A DNA stretch of 64,000 bases from Carnegiea gigantea (Eukaryota > Streptophyta > Magnoliopsida > Caryophyllales > Cactaceae). The notes under the pieces are model-generated. The model did no database searches, was not told the DNA's origin, and worked only from the letters and a program-made list of their open reading frames with translations. Location of the stretch: assembly GCA_029747015.1 (NCBI GenBank), contig JAKOGI010000425.1, positions 57,501 to 121,500 on the forward strand, read 5' to 3'. Shown here piece after piece: positions 22,050 through 33,858 of the stretch (position 1 is the first letter of the stretch; the number at the start of each line of letters is the position of its first letter). The translations under genes were made by a program, and so were the position numbers.

Positions 22050-23626
22050 TGTTGAGTTCGTGAGTATACAACCACAAGAGGGGGGTGAATTGTGGTGTCT
22101 GATTTTCGCGTTGTAAATAACAAACACCCTCACAGAGGTTGTTCTCAAATGACAAACACCCTGATAGCTTGTTTGCACGGGGTGTTCTCAAATATTGCAG
22201 AGGCGAAAATCACCAAGATAGATGCGGAAAATAAAGCACACACAATTTTTACGTGGAAAACACCTCTAGCCCAACTGAGGTGTGAAAAACCACGACCTAC
22301 CTCGTGTAGGATTTAACCACTTTCACTAACGGGCTTCACACGTTACAAATGTAACACACCTTGTTACAACTTGCAACCACGTAACCTTCTTCCCAAAGAC
22401 AGGTTACACCACGTCCAACCTTCGCAAGATTAGACACGTCCAAGTCCACACGACTAGGACATACTCACTCACTTTTCTGATCCAAGATCAGGGTTACAAA
22501 CACCTTACAGGGGGTGCTTCTCACTAAGCAGATGTAAGGTACAATGAAGATCCTATTATGCCAATGGTTTGAAAACTCAAATCAAACACAGCTTGTCACG
22601 GTTTTGCTTTTCAGAATGAGGCTCAAGAATTTTAATGTGAAAACCGAGTTTCCTGATTTTTTCCAGATTTTTCAGAAAGCTGTGTTGCTTCTCTTTTTCA
22701 GTCTGAGTTTTTTCTATCTGCTTCTTGGCTTCTCTACGGGAGAGAAAAGCTGCGGTTTTTAAACACAAGGTCCAACGGTCAAAAACCAAAGACTCAGCTA
22801 AGTATGGAAAATGATTTTGCAAACAAAATATATTCTCCAACGGCTAATGATGAATTTATCCCAAAATATAAGGGATTTTGTTATCTTAAAAGATAACCCT
22901 TATCTTCCCATAGCCGTGAAGAGGTTTAAAGAGATTTTCAGCTTTTACCAAATCCGAAAATATAGTCATAGGAATCTTTTGATTTGGCAAATCTCCCAAA
23001 CCTATTTTCGCAAATCTACATGATATTTTCAAGAACTATCCTCTCCAGAAAAATAGCAATTTTGAAATTCAAAGAAAGTATTCTGGAGATCTTGGCCAAC
23101 CAAAATGAATTTTCAAAAATAATCGGGTATGGCCACTGCAGTTCAGAAACACCCTAGGCACCCTGTTTGCAGGGTTGTTCGCAACTGGTGTTCTGAAGTA
23201 CTTTAGCGCAAATACCGATTCAAGAGGTGTTTAAAATGATGTTTTCAATATTGGCATATTAACAAGAGTCTAATTAAATAAAACCTATATACCCAAAACT
23301 TCTTGTTTTGAACCAGTCATCTTGTCCGAGATTTGTAGAGCTGCTGTGAACACCAAGGCCACCTTGTTTGCTGGGGTTGTTCTTTGCATTGCTAGAGTTC
23401 AGGAACACGCTTTACAATCAACTGTCGAGATGGTGTTCTTGACTTAATATGGAATCACCAAGTAAAACCTGTCTAGAAGACTTGTTCTCACATGTAGCAA
23501 ACCAGTTAATATAATAAAGATCACAAACACCAGTTAGGCCTGTTTGGAGATCGTGTTCGGAGCAACATTACTTGGACAAATTTTTACACTTGGATTTGTT
23601 ATCATCAAAACTAAATATAATCAACA
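22050..23626 (-). repeat. Copia B 3' LTR (1577 bp)
   Basis: On the minus strand it starts TGTTGATTAT and ends ACTCAACA. AACACC or its complement occurs about ten times. ORFs inside (for example 22092-22316 and 22577-22840) are repeated only because the LTR is repeated and have no family signature. Confidence 0.92.
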
Positions 23627-23659
23627 AATTCCCCCTTTTTGATGATGACAAACCAAGTG
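23587..23659 (-). other. Inverted repeat folding around the polypurine tract and LTR start (copia B)
   Basis: Arms at 23587-23610 and 23637-23659 pair with one mismatch and one bulge. The 26-base loop holds the LTR start and part of the polypurine run. It is the same structure as in copia A, although most of the adjoining LTR has diverged. Confidence 0.8.
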
Positions 23660-23927
23660 ACCATATTGACAAAATTTAAACGCGCTTAACAACGTTTAAT
23701 GTTGATAGGGATCTGCTGATAGGGATTCCCTAGGTGCTAGGTCATATCTGGGATCCTCTAGGTGCTAGGTCATATCTGTCCATATGGTCTTATTCCCCCT
23801 TTTGGCATCATTAAAAAGCAATATAGAGCATAAGGTGCAAGTAGCATTAATAAAGGGATATTACATTAAAAACATTACAATGCCAAAAAAACTGAGATGA
23901 GAGGAAACAAGAGAACAGCTTAGAGAA
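23627..23927 (-). promoter_or_regulatory. Copia B 3' non-coding region with two polypurine tracts
   Basis: The LTR-adjacent tract is at 23627-23640. The internal tract is at 23793-23803, again followed on the plus strand by GGCATCA, as in A. Nothing coding is seen. Confidence 0.7.
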
Positions 23928-25787
23928 TCAGGGAGCAGGGGGTGGTTTCATTTGCAGAGGAGGGATGCTAGGGGCAAGAGTGGAGAGAAGTGCAAGCAAA
24001 TCTTCATGGCGTTTGGCCGAGAGAGCTCGTTCCTCAGCAAGAGCAGCCTTGACAGCTGAGAGCTCATCCTTGAGGCGAGCATTGTCCTCAAGAACAGCCT
24101 CAACCTTGACGGAAGGTTGCCCAGAAACAGGTGGTCGAGGTGGTCGACGACCCTGTTTGGAGACTGACCGTTCGCCAACCTCATAGCCACACCCTAGCAG
24201 AGTGTCAATCCCAATCTCATCAGTGATTTGGGCCGCCACTCTTCGTGTGAGCACTATCCCAAAGTGCTCAAGCACCCTTGTCAACAGAAACCCATAGTCA
24301 AGATCATGTGCCCGGGTGGTGTTCGCAATTCGCTCTATGTGGCGAATCATGATTGCAGGGAGGTTTACTAGTTCCTCCCGATCCAGTAGGTCCACCAGAC
24401 ATTGATCGAAGGCATCTGCTGAGTTTCGCCCTTGACCTCGCGGTATTATGTTCTTGATGGTGAACATAAACAGTAGTTGGTGTAGGGAGGTTATTTCACC
24501 CTTCTTAACCGAGAGGGGTGTTCTCAGGCCCTGTTTTTGACTAAGGTGTCTGGACACCTCTAAGAGCCTGGCTGTTTCCAGGGCAGTTTTGTCTTCCCTC
24601 ACATACACAGCAAATCCACAAGAATGGATGCCCAGAATGTCACCAAGGGTGGCTGCATCAAAGGAGAAGTGGCACTCATTGACAGCACTTGTCACCACCC
24701 CATTTGTGACAGAGCAGTTGGCATAGAACTCAGTCAACTCAGGCACAGAACACCCTTGCTGGGTGTTTGCAAACAACTCAAGCGAGCCTTGGGCTCGAAG
24801 CTTGTTCAAGAACACCCCCAGTCCTCGAAAAAGCTTATATTTACTACCTTCCCCCTGACGACATTGCGCTTCAGCAACTGCGCATGTTTGTCAGACATAG
24901 TAGAGGGAGTGAACTACTTTGGGCATTTAAGGACAGGAACAGAGGTGGTAGTTTCTGGTAGGGGGGCTGTTCTGGGCTTTCGCTTGAGGGGTGTTTTGGC
25001 ATGAGAGGGCTTCACAGCAGGTTTATTGGTTGGTTTTGGAGGAGATTGTTCTTCAGAGGACTCGAAAACACCGGTGTCCCTGTTTGAAGGTGGTGTTCTC
25101 AGAGTCAGAACTCGAGAACCCTTCAGAAGAAGAAGAAATCTCCTCGATGATAGGAGCAGAGGGTTTGGAGGGACGATGAGAGGATTGAAACGCTAGTCTT
25201 GCAGATTTTCGAGAGGACTTAGAGGATTGAGGAGAAGAGGGAGTTTGAGAGGGTTGAGACCTTGGTTGTGGCCTTGTTCTTGGCGTTCTGCTACGCCTAG
25301 CCACAATTTTCACCCTCTTCCTTTTCTCTCCAGTTTGAAAGTCTGGAGTGGAGATTTTAGCCTCAGGGAGAGAATTCTTCTCTAAACTCTCCTCTGACGA
25401 CTCATTCGACTTCCCTTGGAAGTCGACATGTAGATCCTCCACAAACACACCTTCGACAGAGGCAGCCCCTGTTTCTGTCGCGGTGTCAGAGAACAACCCA
25501 GAAGAACAGGGCTCAAAATTAAACCCTTCAGGGGTTTCCAAGAATTGTTCTTGAGACCCCGACTTTGTTCCCTCTAACTCAACTAAAATGGGACAAGCAA
25601 TTGCCCCTACGAGGAACACCAATTCCCTTCCACATTCAAAGGGAATATCATCCATCCCCATTCCCACTGATTTTAGGGACAAGCGATTCAGGAACTTGAA
25701 AGGCTTATAAAGAATTGGGCGAGGGGGAGCAGGGATTGAGGCTGCAAGAACGAGGGCTTTTGATTGAGAAGAGTTGTTGGAAGCCAT
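23928..25787 (-). pseudogene. Copia B ORF3: accessory protein with a 'putative plant transposon protein'-like domain
   Basis: ATG at 25787 (MASNNSSQSK). The N-terminal part aligns with A (ILYKPFKFL versus IAYKPFGFL, then DIPFECGRELVFL versus DIPYKFGWELILF). A basic, Ser/Pro/Arg-rich region follows (KRKRVKIVARRSRTPRTRP) and could bind nucleic acid or act as a nuclear signal. A frameshift near 25070 and a stop near 24899 separate this from the conserved domain, and a further frameshift lies near 24815. The domain frame 24815-23928 is open for 295 residues: ELFANTQ, EFYANCSVTNG, DILGIHSCGFAVYVREDK, IMIRHIERIANTTRAHDLDY, and a C-terminal coiled coil. No membrane segment. The long intact domain frame suggests recent constraint. 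The function is unknown. Confidence 0.78.
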
Positions 25788-26250
25788 TGTTGCTAGAAGA
25801 GAGAGATTAGGGTTTAAGGTGTTTGCAGGATGTTTAGTTTTTGCTTGAGGGCGAGATGAACGATAGTACTGAGAGCAGGGCATATAAAGAGAGAGAGAGA
25901 GAGAGAGAGAGCAGCCGAATCTTTGAGAAGATCTCTTGATTTGCAACGGGTAGGAGCATTAATGTCTTGTGCCTTGGGAAGGAAAGAAAACACACCGAGC
26001 AACCAAGGGGCGTACCTGTTCTCTGTATTATGCCTATTCTTTGCCGTCTGATCTGATTCGACTGAATGGCATTAAGACGGCTCCAGTACATCCCCTTATG
26101 CTGTACTAAGTAGATAAGAGACAAAAAAATGCACGTAATTCGGGTGTATGCAATCACATCCGTTATTAATAAAATTTGCAAACAAGGGGAGAGAACAGGG
26201 TGTAAAGGTTGATCTTACCAAACCCAGTTCATGTTCTGGAAACAGGTATC
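25788..26250 (-). promoter_or_regulatory. Gene-like leader upstream of copia B ORF3
   Basis: Between pol and ORF3, reading on the minus strand: a (CT)n run (25886-25911), a TATA-like TTTATATG at about 25882-25889, then AAACCCTAA (complement at 25807-25815) about 20 bases before the ORF3 ATG. Positions and motifs parallel copia A. Confidence 0.45.
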
Positions 26251-29200
26251 TCAGGGTGTTCTCACCAACCCTAGTTCCAGTCTATTTCTTTCAAAATGAT
26301 CTCTAGCGAGTGCCTTAGTGAATATATCAGCAATTTGATTTTCCGTTGAGCAAAAATTCATAGAGATTAAACCCTTTTCAACATTATCTCTCAAGAAATG
26401 ATGTCGAATGTCAATATGCTTTGTTCTTTTATGTTGACATGGATTTTTGGCAATGTTAATTGCACTTGTGTTATCATAAAAAATAGGAATGCATCCAATG
26501 TCAACACAAAAGTCCTTAAGCTGTTGCCTTATCCACAACAGTTGAGCACAACATGAAGCTGCTGCAACATATTCAGCTTCTGCTGTGGACATGGCAACTG
26601 AATGTTGCTTCTTGGTAGCCCAAGATACCAAACAAGGTCCAAGAAAGTGAGCCATACCTGAGGTACTCTTTCTATCAACTAGGAATCCAGCATAGTCAGC
26701 GTCAGCATATCCAACAAGATCAAAATTGCAACTTTTAGGATACCATAAAGCTAAATTGGGTGTATGTTTCAAATATCTTAGTATCCGTTTAACAGCCTTA
26801 AGATGAGTTTCCTTAGGGTTAGACTAAAAACGGGCACATAAACCAACACTAAAAATAATATCAGGTCTACTAGCGGTTAGGTATAAGAGTGACCCAATCA
26901 TACCCCTATAGAGTTTCTCCTCAACTGAGGGACTCCCATCATCCATAACCAACTTGGTTGAAGGAGAAATAGGAGTGTCTATGGGTTTGGCTGACTCCAT
27001 CCCAAAATGCTTAAGTAACTCCTTGATATACTTTTGCTGATGGATCATGGTGCCGTTTGGAGTTTGCTTGATTTGTAAGCCTAAGAAAAAATTAAGCTCA
27101 CCCATCATGCTCATCTCAAACTCACTCCTCATCATATTTGAAAATTCATTGCATAAATCATGATGAGTTGCACCAAATATAATGTCATCAACATATATTT
27201 GGACAATCAAAAAATATTCCCCCTTAGATTTTAGAAACAAGGTATTGTCTACCTTGCCTCTTCTAAAATCATTTTCAAGTAAAAAACTTGACAACCGTTC
27301 ATACCAAGCTCTTGGAGCTTGTTTTAAACCATAAAGTGCCTTGTCAAGTTTAAAAACATGATTTGGAAAATCACCATTTTCAAAACCAGGGGGTTGTTTG
27401 ACATACACCTCTTCTTTAAGGTATCCGTTTAGGAATGCACTTTTAACATCCATTTGATATAGCTTGATTTCCATATGAGCTGCAAAGGCTATTAAGATTC
27501 GAATAGCCTCAATTCTAGCAACTGGTGCAAAGGTTTCTTCATAGTCGATCCCTTCTTCTTGATTGTATCCTTGTACAACCAGCCGTGCCTTGTTCCTAGT
27601 GACTGTTCCTGACTCATCCAGTTTGTTTCGGAACACCCACTTGGTTCCAATGATTGTCTCTCTGCAGGTTTAGGTACAAGGTGCCATACTTTGTTTCTCT
27701 CAAATTGATGAAGCTCTTCTTGCATAGCCGTGATCCAATCTGAATCTACAAGAGCTTCATTCACACTTTTTGGCTCAATGTTAGAAAGAAAAGCATAGAA
27801 AGCATAAAAATTCTTTAGTTTAGATCTAGTTTGCACTCCAGTATTAATATCTGACAAGATTTGATCAAGAGGGTGCGAACTATGGTGCTTCCATGGTCAT
27901 GGAGTAAGAGGATCCACAGACCCATGCTCTACTCTAGTCGTAACATAATGCTTACGATCATCTCTCGAGCCTGTTTCTGCACATGTTTGTAAGTCTATTC
28001 CTGAAGAACACGGTTCCGAACAGGGTTCAGCAGTGTTTTCCCCTGTTTGGTGTTCACCTTGCCTGCTGTTCTGAGGAACACCTTCAGGAGTTGTTTTCTC
28101 CATGGTGTTCTTACCTCGTTTATCTTGGAGCAACACTTCTTTTCGAACAAGACCTAATTCAAGTTCATCTTCCTGTGCATCATTCTCACTCAACACGTTA
28201 GATTCATTAAAAAGCACATGCACACTTTCCTCAACACACAAGGTTCTTTTGTTAAAGACTTTGTATGCCTTGCTGTGAGAAGAATAGCCAAGGAATATTG
28301 CCTCATCACTCCTAGGGTCAAATTTTCCTAAGGCATCCTTCCCATTATTATGCACAAAACACCTACAACCAAATGTCCTTAGGTGCGTAATATTGGGTTT
28401 TCTGCCCTTGAAAAGTTCATAAGGAGTTTTGCTCAAAATGGGTCTGATCATGCATCTATTTATAATGTAACATGAGGTGTTCAATGCTTCTGCCCAGAAA
28501 TACCTAGGAAGACCACTAGCAATAAGCATTGTTCTGGTCATGTCTTCCAGGGTGCGATTTTTGCGCTCAACCACCCCATTTTGTTGGGGTGTTCTTGGGG
28601 CTGAGAAGTTATGATCAACACCATGTTCATTACAATAGTTAATAAAACTTGCATTTTCAAACTCAGTTCCATGATCAGATCTCAAGCTAATTAAAGAGTG
28701 TCCTACTCTCTTTTCAACCTTTTTGAGAAAGGCAATAAAATTCTCAAAGGTTTCATCTTTGGATGCCAAAAACAAGGTCCAAGTAAATCGAGAGTAATCA
28801 TCCACTACAACAAGCACATACTTTTTCCCACCTCTACTGGTTACCCTCATGGGACCACACAAATCAATGTGTAATAATTGTAGAGGTCGAGTAGTGCTTA
28901 CACATTTTTTCGATTTAAAAGAAGATCTGACTTGTTTGCCTTTTGCACAAGCTTCACATACCTTGTCATCATTAAATTTGATGGAAGGTAGTCCAATAAC
29001 TAGGTCTTTTGAAACAAGTTTGTTTAACAAGGATAAGCTTGCATGACCTAGTCTCTTGTGCCATAGCATTATATCATCATTTAATGCATTTAAACAAGTC
29101 AGATTATTTTGGGGAAGAGTGGAAATACAAACTTTATAAACATTTTGACATCGCTTCCCCCTCAACACAACATCTCCTGTGTCGTTATTCACAACCAAGC

Positions 29201-29531
29201 AACGTGTTTTTGAAAACAGTACTAGGTTGTTCTTGTCACATAGTTGGGACACACTTAGCAAATTGTGCTTTAACCCATCAACTAAGTGCACATTATCAAT
29301 TGAGTGGGAGAGAGTTTTACCAATATTACCTATACCGACAATTGTCCCAGACTTGTCGTTTCCAAATGCTACACTCCCACCATTCAGAGCTATAAGTGAG
29401 AGAAAGTTTGATCTTTCACCAGTCAAGTGCCGTGAACACCCACTATCAACAAACCACAACTGCCTGTTTCCAAGGGTGTTAGTGGGGTTGTTCGTAAGGT
29501 TGTTCTCTCTCACTTCAGCCTGCAAAACAAA
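26251..29531 (-). pseudogene. pol: Copia B pol: protease, integrase, RT, RNase H, disabled
   Basis: The long frame 29525-27897 holds the protease (VDSGCSRHLTG), GAG-pre-integrase (LWHKRLGHASLSLLNKL) and the complete integrase core ([26 protein letters not shown]). A TGA at 27897-27899 stops it in the variable linker. The next piece (27857 down) carries the start of RT and shifts frame near 27650. RT continues at 27636-26824 with YVDDI. A TAG at 26824-26826, in place of CAG, separates RNase H (26772-26251; GYADADYAG, STAEAEYVA, DNTSAINIA). Pol lies in the same frame as the end of gag, separated only by TGA. Confidence 0.93.
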
Positions 29532-29534
29532 TCA
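29520..29534 (-). other. Conserved gag stop followed by a splice-acceptor-like tract (copia B)
   Basis: On the minus strand TGA (29534-29532) is followed by a T-rich run and CAGG, with the AG at 29521-29520, identical in layout to copia A. Gag and pol are in the same frame here, so readthrough would be enough to join them. Confidence 0.5.
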
Positions 29535-31264
29535 CGGGTTAGTTTTGGAAACCCAGATCCACTTGGGTCCCATTCTTTTGGACATGTAAAGCTCATCTTT
29601 TCTAATCCAGATTTGTTTCACATACCTTTCATTCTTTTCATTGGCATGTTTTCTTAAGGGGCAAGTGTATCTATAATGACCCGTTTTGCCACAATGAAAG
29701 CAAACAATGTTTTCAGGTAATCCCACATACTTTCTGTGAATTGGGTAGACTGTTCGTTTAGGCTTATACCCAAGTCTCTTTTTGTTTCGACTGTGGTGAG
29801 TGTTTAACCAATCAAGGGCTTGTGAGGACTCATTCCAGCGCTTGGTTGTGGTAAGCTCGTTTTCCAGTTTTTCTATATCAGCATGCAAACCTTTGTTCTC
29901 CCTGAGCAAGGACTCAACCATTCCTTCTACCTCAAAGAGTTTTTCCTCCATTCGAGAATAAATCCTTCTTTTATAAAGAGGTTTTCTTTGAGCAAGTTAA
30001 TATTCTCATGTAAACCGAGGTTTTCATTTTTAAGAATTTCATTTTCAAGTTCTAGGTCACGAACTTCTCTTTTTAGATCAGCACAAGTGTCTATCAAATT
30101 ATATAGAAGTTCTTCTAAAGTAGCTTTGTTAAGACCATGTACCTTGCTCTTGAGATCTGAGAGGCTGATTGTTGATTCATCATCTGAATCTGAATCACTT
30201 TGTGCCATAAGTGCTACGACCCCTTCTTCAGCTTCAGATTCTCCTTCATCCTCAGAGGAATCTCCCCAAGCAGTCAGCATAGCTTTCGAGAATCGCTTGC
30301 CCAGATTGTTTACAGGGTGTTTTCGAAGCTGTTTTCGATGGTGTTCGGACGTCTGATCTTCTCGAAGCAGAGGGCAATTTTTGACTAAGTGATCTGGTTT
30401 GCCGCACTTGAAACACCCTGTGAGCTGTTCTTTGGAGGCGTTTCTGGACTTGCTGAAGTCTTTTCTTTTGTTGTTTTCCTTGACCTTTTCGAAGAATTTC
30501 TTGAATTTTCTGGACATTAGGGCCATTTCTTCATCTTCAAGGTCAGAGTCAGTGTCCTCATGTGCTTTCAAGGCAAGCCCACGATCCTTCTTTTGCTCCT
30601 CTCTTTGCTGTGAGTTCTTTCGGAGTTCATAGGTCTAGAGATTACCAATCAACTCGTCAAGGGTGATCTGGTTCATGTCTTTAGCCTCTTGGATGGCTAT
30701 TACTTTGGCCTCCCACGTGCGAGGTAAAATTCTGAAGATTTTCCTCACCAACTCTTCAGTGGTGAAAGATCTTCCCAGGGATTTTAACTCATTCGTGATG
30801 TGGGTGAACCGTGTATACATGTCCATCATAGTTTCATGATCACCCATATCAAACAACTCATATTGTCGCATAAGTAGCTCAATTCTAGATTGTTTAACTT
30901 GACTCGTACCTTCATGAGCAACTTGCAGAGCATTCCAGATAGCTTGGGCTGATTCACACTCAGAGATGCGAGTGTATTCATCGGGTCCTAGGCCAAAATA
31001 TAGAAGCTTTTTGGCCTTGGCATTTTTCTCCATTTTCTTGTAGTCCTCGGCATCAAACTCTATGGATTCCTTGGGAACCTTCTTACCATCTTCAAGCACC
31101 TTGGTGGGAACAAGGGGCCCGTTCTTGATGAGCATCCATAATTCATAATCTTCTGCCTGAATATAGTTCTCCATCCTATTCTTCCACCAACTATAATGTT
31201 GGCCGTTGAAATAGGGTGGACGAGTAATGGATTGCCCTTCAAGAATTCCTTGTGGGGTACTCAT
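29532..31264 (-). pseudogene. gag: Copia B gag polyprotein, disabled
   Basis: ATG at 31264 (MSTPQGILEG). The first frame runs to a TAG at 30635-30637 that replaces a Gln codon (CAG). The second open stretch (30571-29927) holds the acidic region, the first zinc knuckle (CFKCGKPDHLVKNC) and the coiled coil. A frameshift near 29940 leads to 29951-29532, with more coiled coil, the second knuckle (CFHCGKTGHYRYTC) and the shared end KWIWVSKTNP. It is nearly collinear with gag of copia A. Confidence 0.9.
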
Positions 31265-31306
31265 CTTCAGAATATCTCGAGGTGTTAACCTTTTGTAAGA
31301 GAACCT

Positions 31307-31318
31307 GCTCTGATACCA
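31307..31318 (-). other. Copia B primer binding site, tRNA-Met
   Basis: The minus strand reads TGGTATCAGAGC exactly, two bases from the LTR at 31321. Confidence 0.93.
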
Positions 31319-31320
31319 CT

Positions 31321-32896
31321 TGTTGAGTTCGTGAGTATAGAACCCCAAGAGGGGGGTGAATTGTGGTGTCTGATTTTCGCATTGTAAATAACAAACACCC
31401 TCACAGAGGTTGTTCTCAAATGACAAACACCCTGATAGCTTCTTTGCACGGGGTGTTCTCAAATATTGCAGATGCGAAAATCACCAAGATAATTGCGAAA
31501 AATAAAGCACACACAATTTTTACGTGGAAAACACCTCTAGCCCAACTGAGGCGTGAAAAACCACGACCTACCTCGTGTAGGATTTAACCACTTTCACTAA
31601 CGGGCTTCACACGTTACAAATGTAACACACCTTGTTACAACTTGCAACCACGTAACCTTCTTCCCAAAGACAGGTTACACCACGTCCAACCTTCGCAAGA
31701 TTAGACACGTCCAAGTCCACACGACTAGGACACACTCACTCACTTTTCTGATCCAAGATCAGGGTTACAAACACCTTACAGGGGGTGCTTCTCACTAAGC
31801 AGATGTAAGGTACAATGAAGATCCTATTATGCCAATGGTTTGAAAACTCAAATCAAACACAGCTTGTCACGGTTTTGCTTTTCAGAATGAAGCTCAAGAA
31901 TTTTAATGTGAAAACCGAGTTTCCTGATTTTTTCCAGATTTTTCAGAAAGCTGTGTTGCTTCTCTTTTTCAGTCTGAGTTTTTTCTATCTGCTTCTTGGC
32001 TTCTCTACGGGAGAGAAAAGCTGCGGTTTTTAAACACAAGGTCCAACGGTCAAAAACCAAAGACTCAGCTAAGTATGGAAAATGATTTGCAAACAAAATA
32101 TATTCTCCAACAGCTAATGATGAATTTATCCCAAAATATAAGGGATTTTTTTATCTTAAAAGATAACCCTTATCTTCCCATAGCCGTCAAGAGGTTTAAA
32201 GAGATTTTTAGCTTTTACCAAATCCGAAAATATAGTCATAGGAATCTTTTGATTTAGCAAATCTCCCAAACCTATTTTCGCAAATCTCCATAATATTTTC
32301 AAGAACTATCCTCTCCAGAAAAATAGCAATTTTGAAATTCAAAGAAAGTATTCTGGAGATCTTGGCCAACCAAAATGAATTTTCAAAAATAATCGGGTAT
32401 GGCCACTGCAGTTCAGAAACACCCTAGGCACCCTGTTTGCAGGGTTGTTCGCAACTGGTGTTCTGAAGTACTTTAGCGCAAATACCGATTCAAGAGGTGT
32501 TTAAAATGATGTTTTCAATATTGGCATATTAACAAGAGTCTAATTAAATAAAACCTATATACCCAAGACTTCTTGTTTTGAACCAGTCATCTTGTCCGAG
32601 ATTTGTAGAGCTGCTGTGAACACCAAGGCCACCTTGTTTGCTGGGGTTGTTCTTTGCATTGCTAGAGTTCAGGAACACGCTTTACAATCAACTGTCGAGA
32701 TGGTGTTCTTGACTTAATATGGAATCACCAAGTAAAACCTGTCTAGAAGACTTGTTCTCACATGTAGCAAACCAGTTAATACAATAAAGATCACAAACAC
32801 CAGTTAGGCCTGTTTGGGGATCGTGTTCGGAGCAACATTACTTGGACAAATTTTTACACTTGGATTTGTTATCATCAAAACTAAATATAATCAACA
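31321..32896 (-). repeat. Copia B 5' LTR (1576 bp)
   Basis: Near-identical to 22050-23626, with about 20 substitutions and a one-base indel. It is followed by the target duplication ATAGA at 32897-32901. Confidence 0.93.
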
Positions 32897-32901
32897 ATAG
32901 A

Positions 32902-33858
32902 TTTTCATCAGTGATTGGGAGTAGTTGCTAGGTATAAATGTCGTTGTTGTTGGGTGTGGTTTGTTTGTATGCAATGAGGGATTAATGCGACATTTCCCTT
33001 GGAGTTATTTCGGGTTGAATTTTTCAAGTTGTTAGAAAAAAGTGTTGAAAAGTGCATAATTTCTCTTGCCATAATCCATCTCTTTTCTAAAAAAGACGAA
33101 AATGAAAAAAAGAAAAGTTGGAAAATCAAAAGAAAGTCAAGAATCAAAAGCAAAAAAATATTAAAAGAGGAAAAAGAAGAGAAGCAGAATAATTGAAGGA
33201 TTTAGTATAAATTTTATATTATTATGCTTCAACACTTTTTCATATACTTGATCAACAAGGGTTTTGTTTTGTGTACTTGAGATGTATTGGTGTTTGGTGT
33301 GAGGAGTATTTTGTTATGAGAAGTTGGGTGAAGATGATTCTCTTTGGCTTTGAGATCCACAAATCCCAACATATTTGTTCACCTCTTACCTTTACCTTGG
33401 CCCTGTTACAACCTTATTAAAGTCCTCATGATTGTCTAGGATGTGTTGCACTTTTATGGTAGCGAATTTGAGAGTCCTATCAAATTATGGTAGATATGAT
33501 TTCTTTGGAATGAGATTCGAGTGAACCGTATTATATTTTTAGACACGTGAGTGATGAGTGCTTCATTTCTAAAGTGAGGGTCCACCTATTCTTTTAGCTC
33601 TCCCTACTATATTTGCCAATATGATTATTTAAGCGGGCTTAAGTGATTGATTCAATGTTTAATGTGATTGTATTTGTTCTAGTTAGAAAATTCATTACCT
33701 CATATGTTGTGGAATATTTTTCATCACTTTTGGGGCTAGCTTCTTGTGTTGGTATGCTATTGATGTGGCTACTTATGTTTGCCTAAGGAGATCCTTCATT
33801 TTAGTTTTGGTTTTCATAATTTTTTGAGGAGAAGTAATGGTTCAAGCATGGGGGAGTT
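32902..33858 (+). other. Athila 3' non-coding region, part 2, and polypurine tract
   Basis: This continues from 22049 across copia B. It is non-coding and AT-rich, ending in the polypurine tract GCATGGGGGAG (about 33846-33856), the form usual for Athila elements. Short ORFs at 32908-33196 are low in complexity. Confidence 0.75.

Larger units (their letters stand above)
22050..32896 (-). mobile_element. Copia B: full-length Sirevirus-like Ty1/copia retrotransposon, 10,847 bp
   Basis: Minus-strand relative of copia A with LTRs at 31321-32896 (5') and 22050-23626 (3'). In element order it has a tRNA-Met primer site, gag, pol, ORF3 and polypurine tracts. Pol is closely similar to that of A, but the LTRs share only short blocks: the first about 40 bases, the region around the polypurine hairpin, and the last about 150 bases. 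So it is a sister subfamily. The LTR pair differs at about 20 sites (about 1.4%). Coding carries stops and frameshifts. Confidence 0.93.

Noticed and set aside
22577..22840. ORFs repeated at 22092-22840 and 31363-32096
   Set aside because: They recur only because they lie in the two LTRs of copia B. No codon bias or family match is seen.
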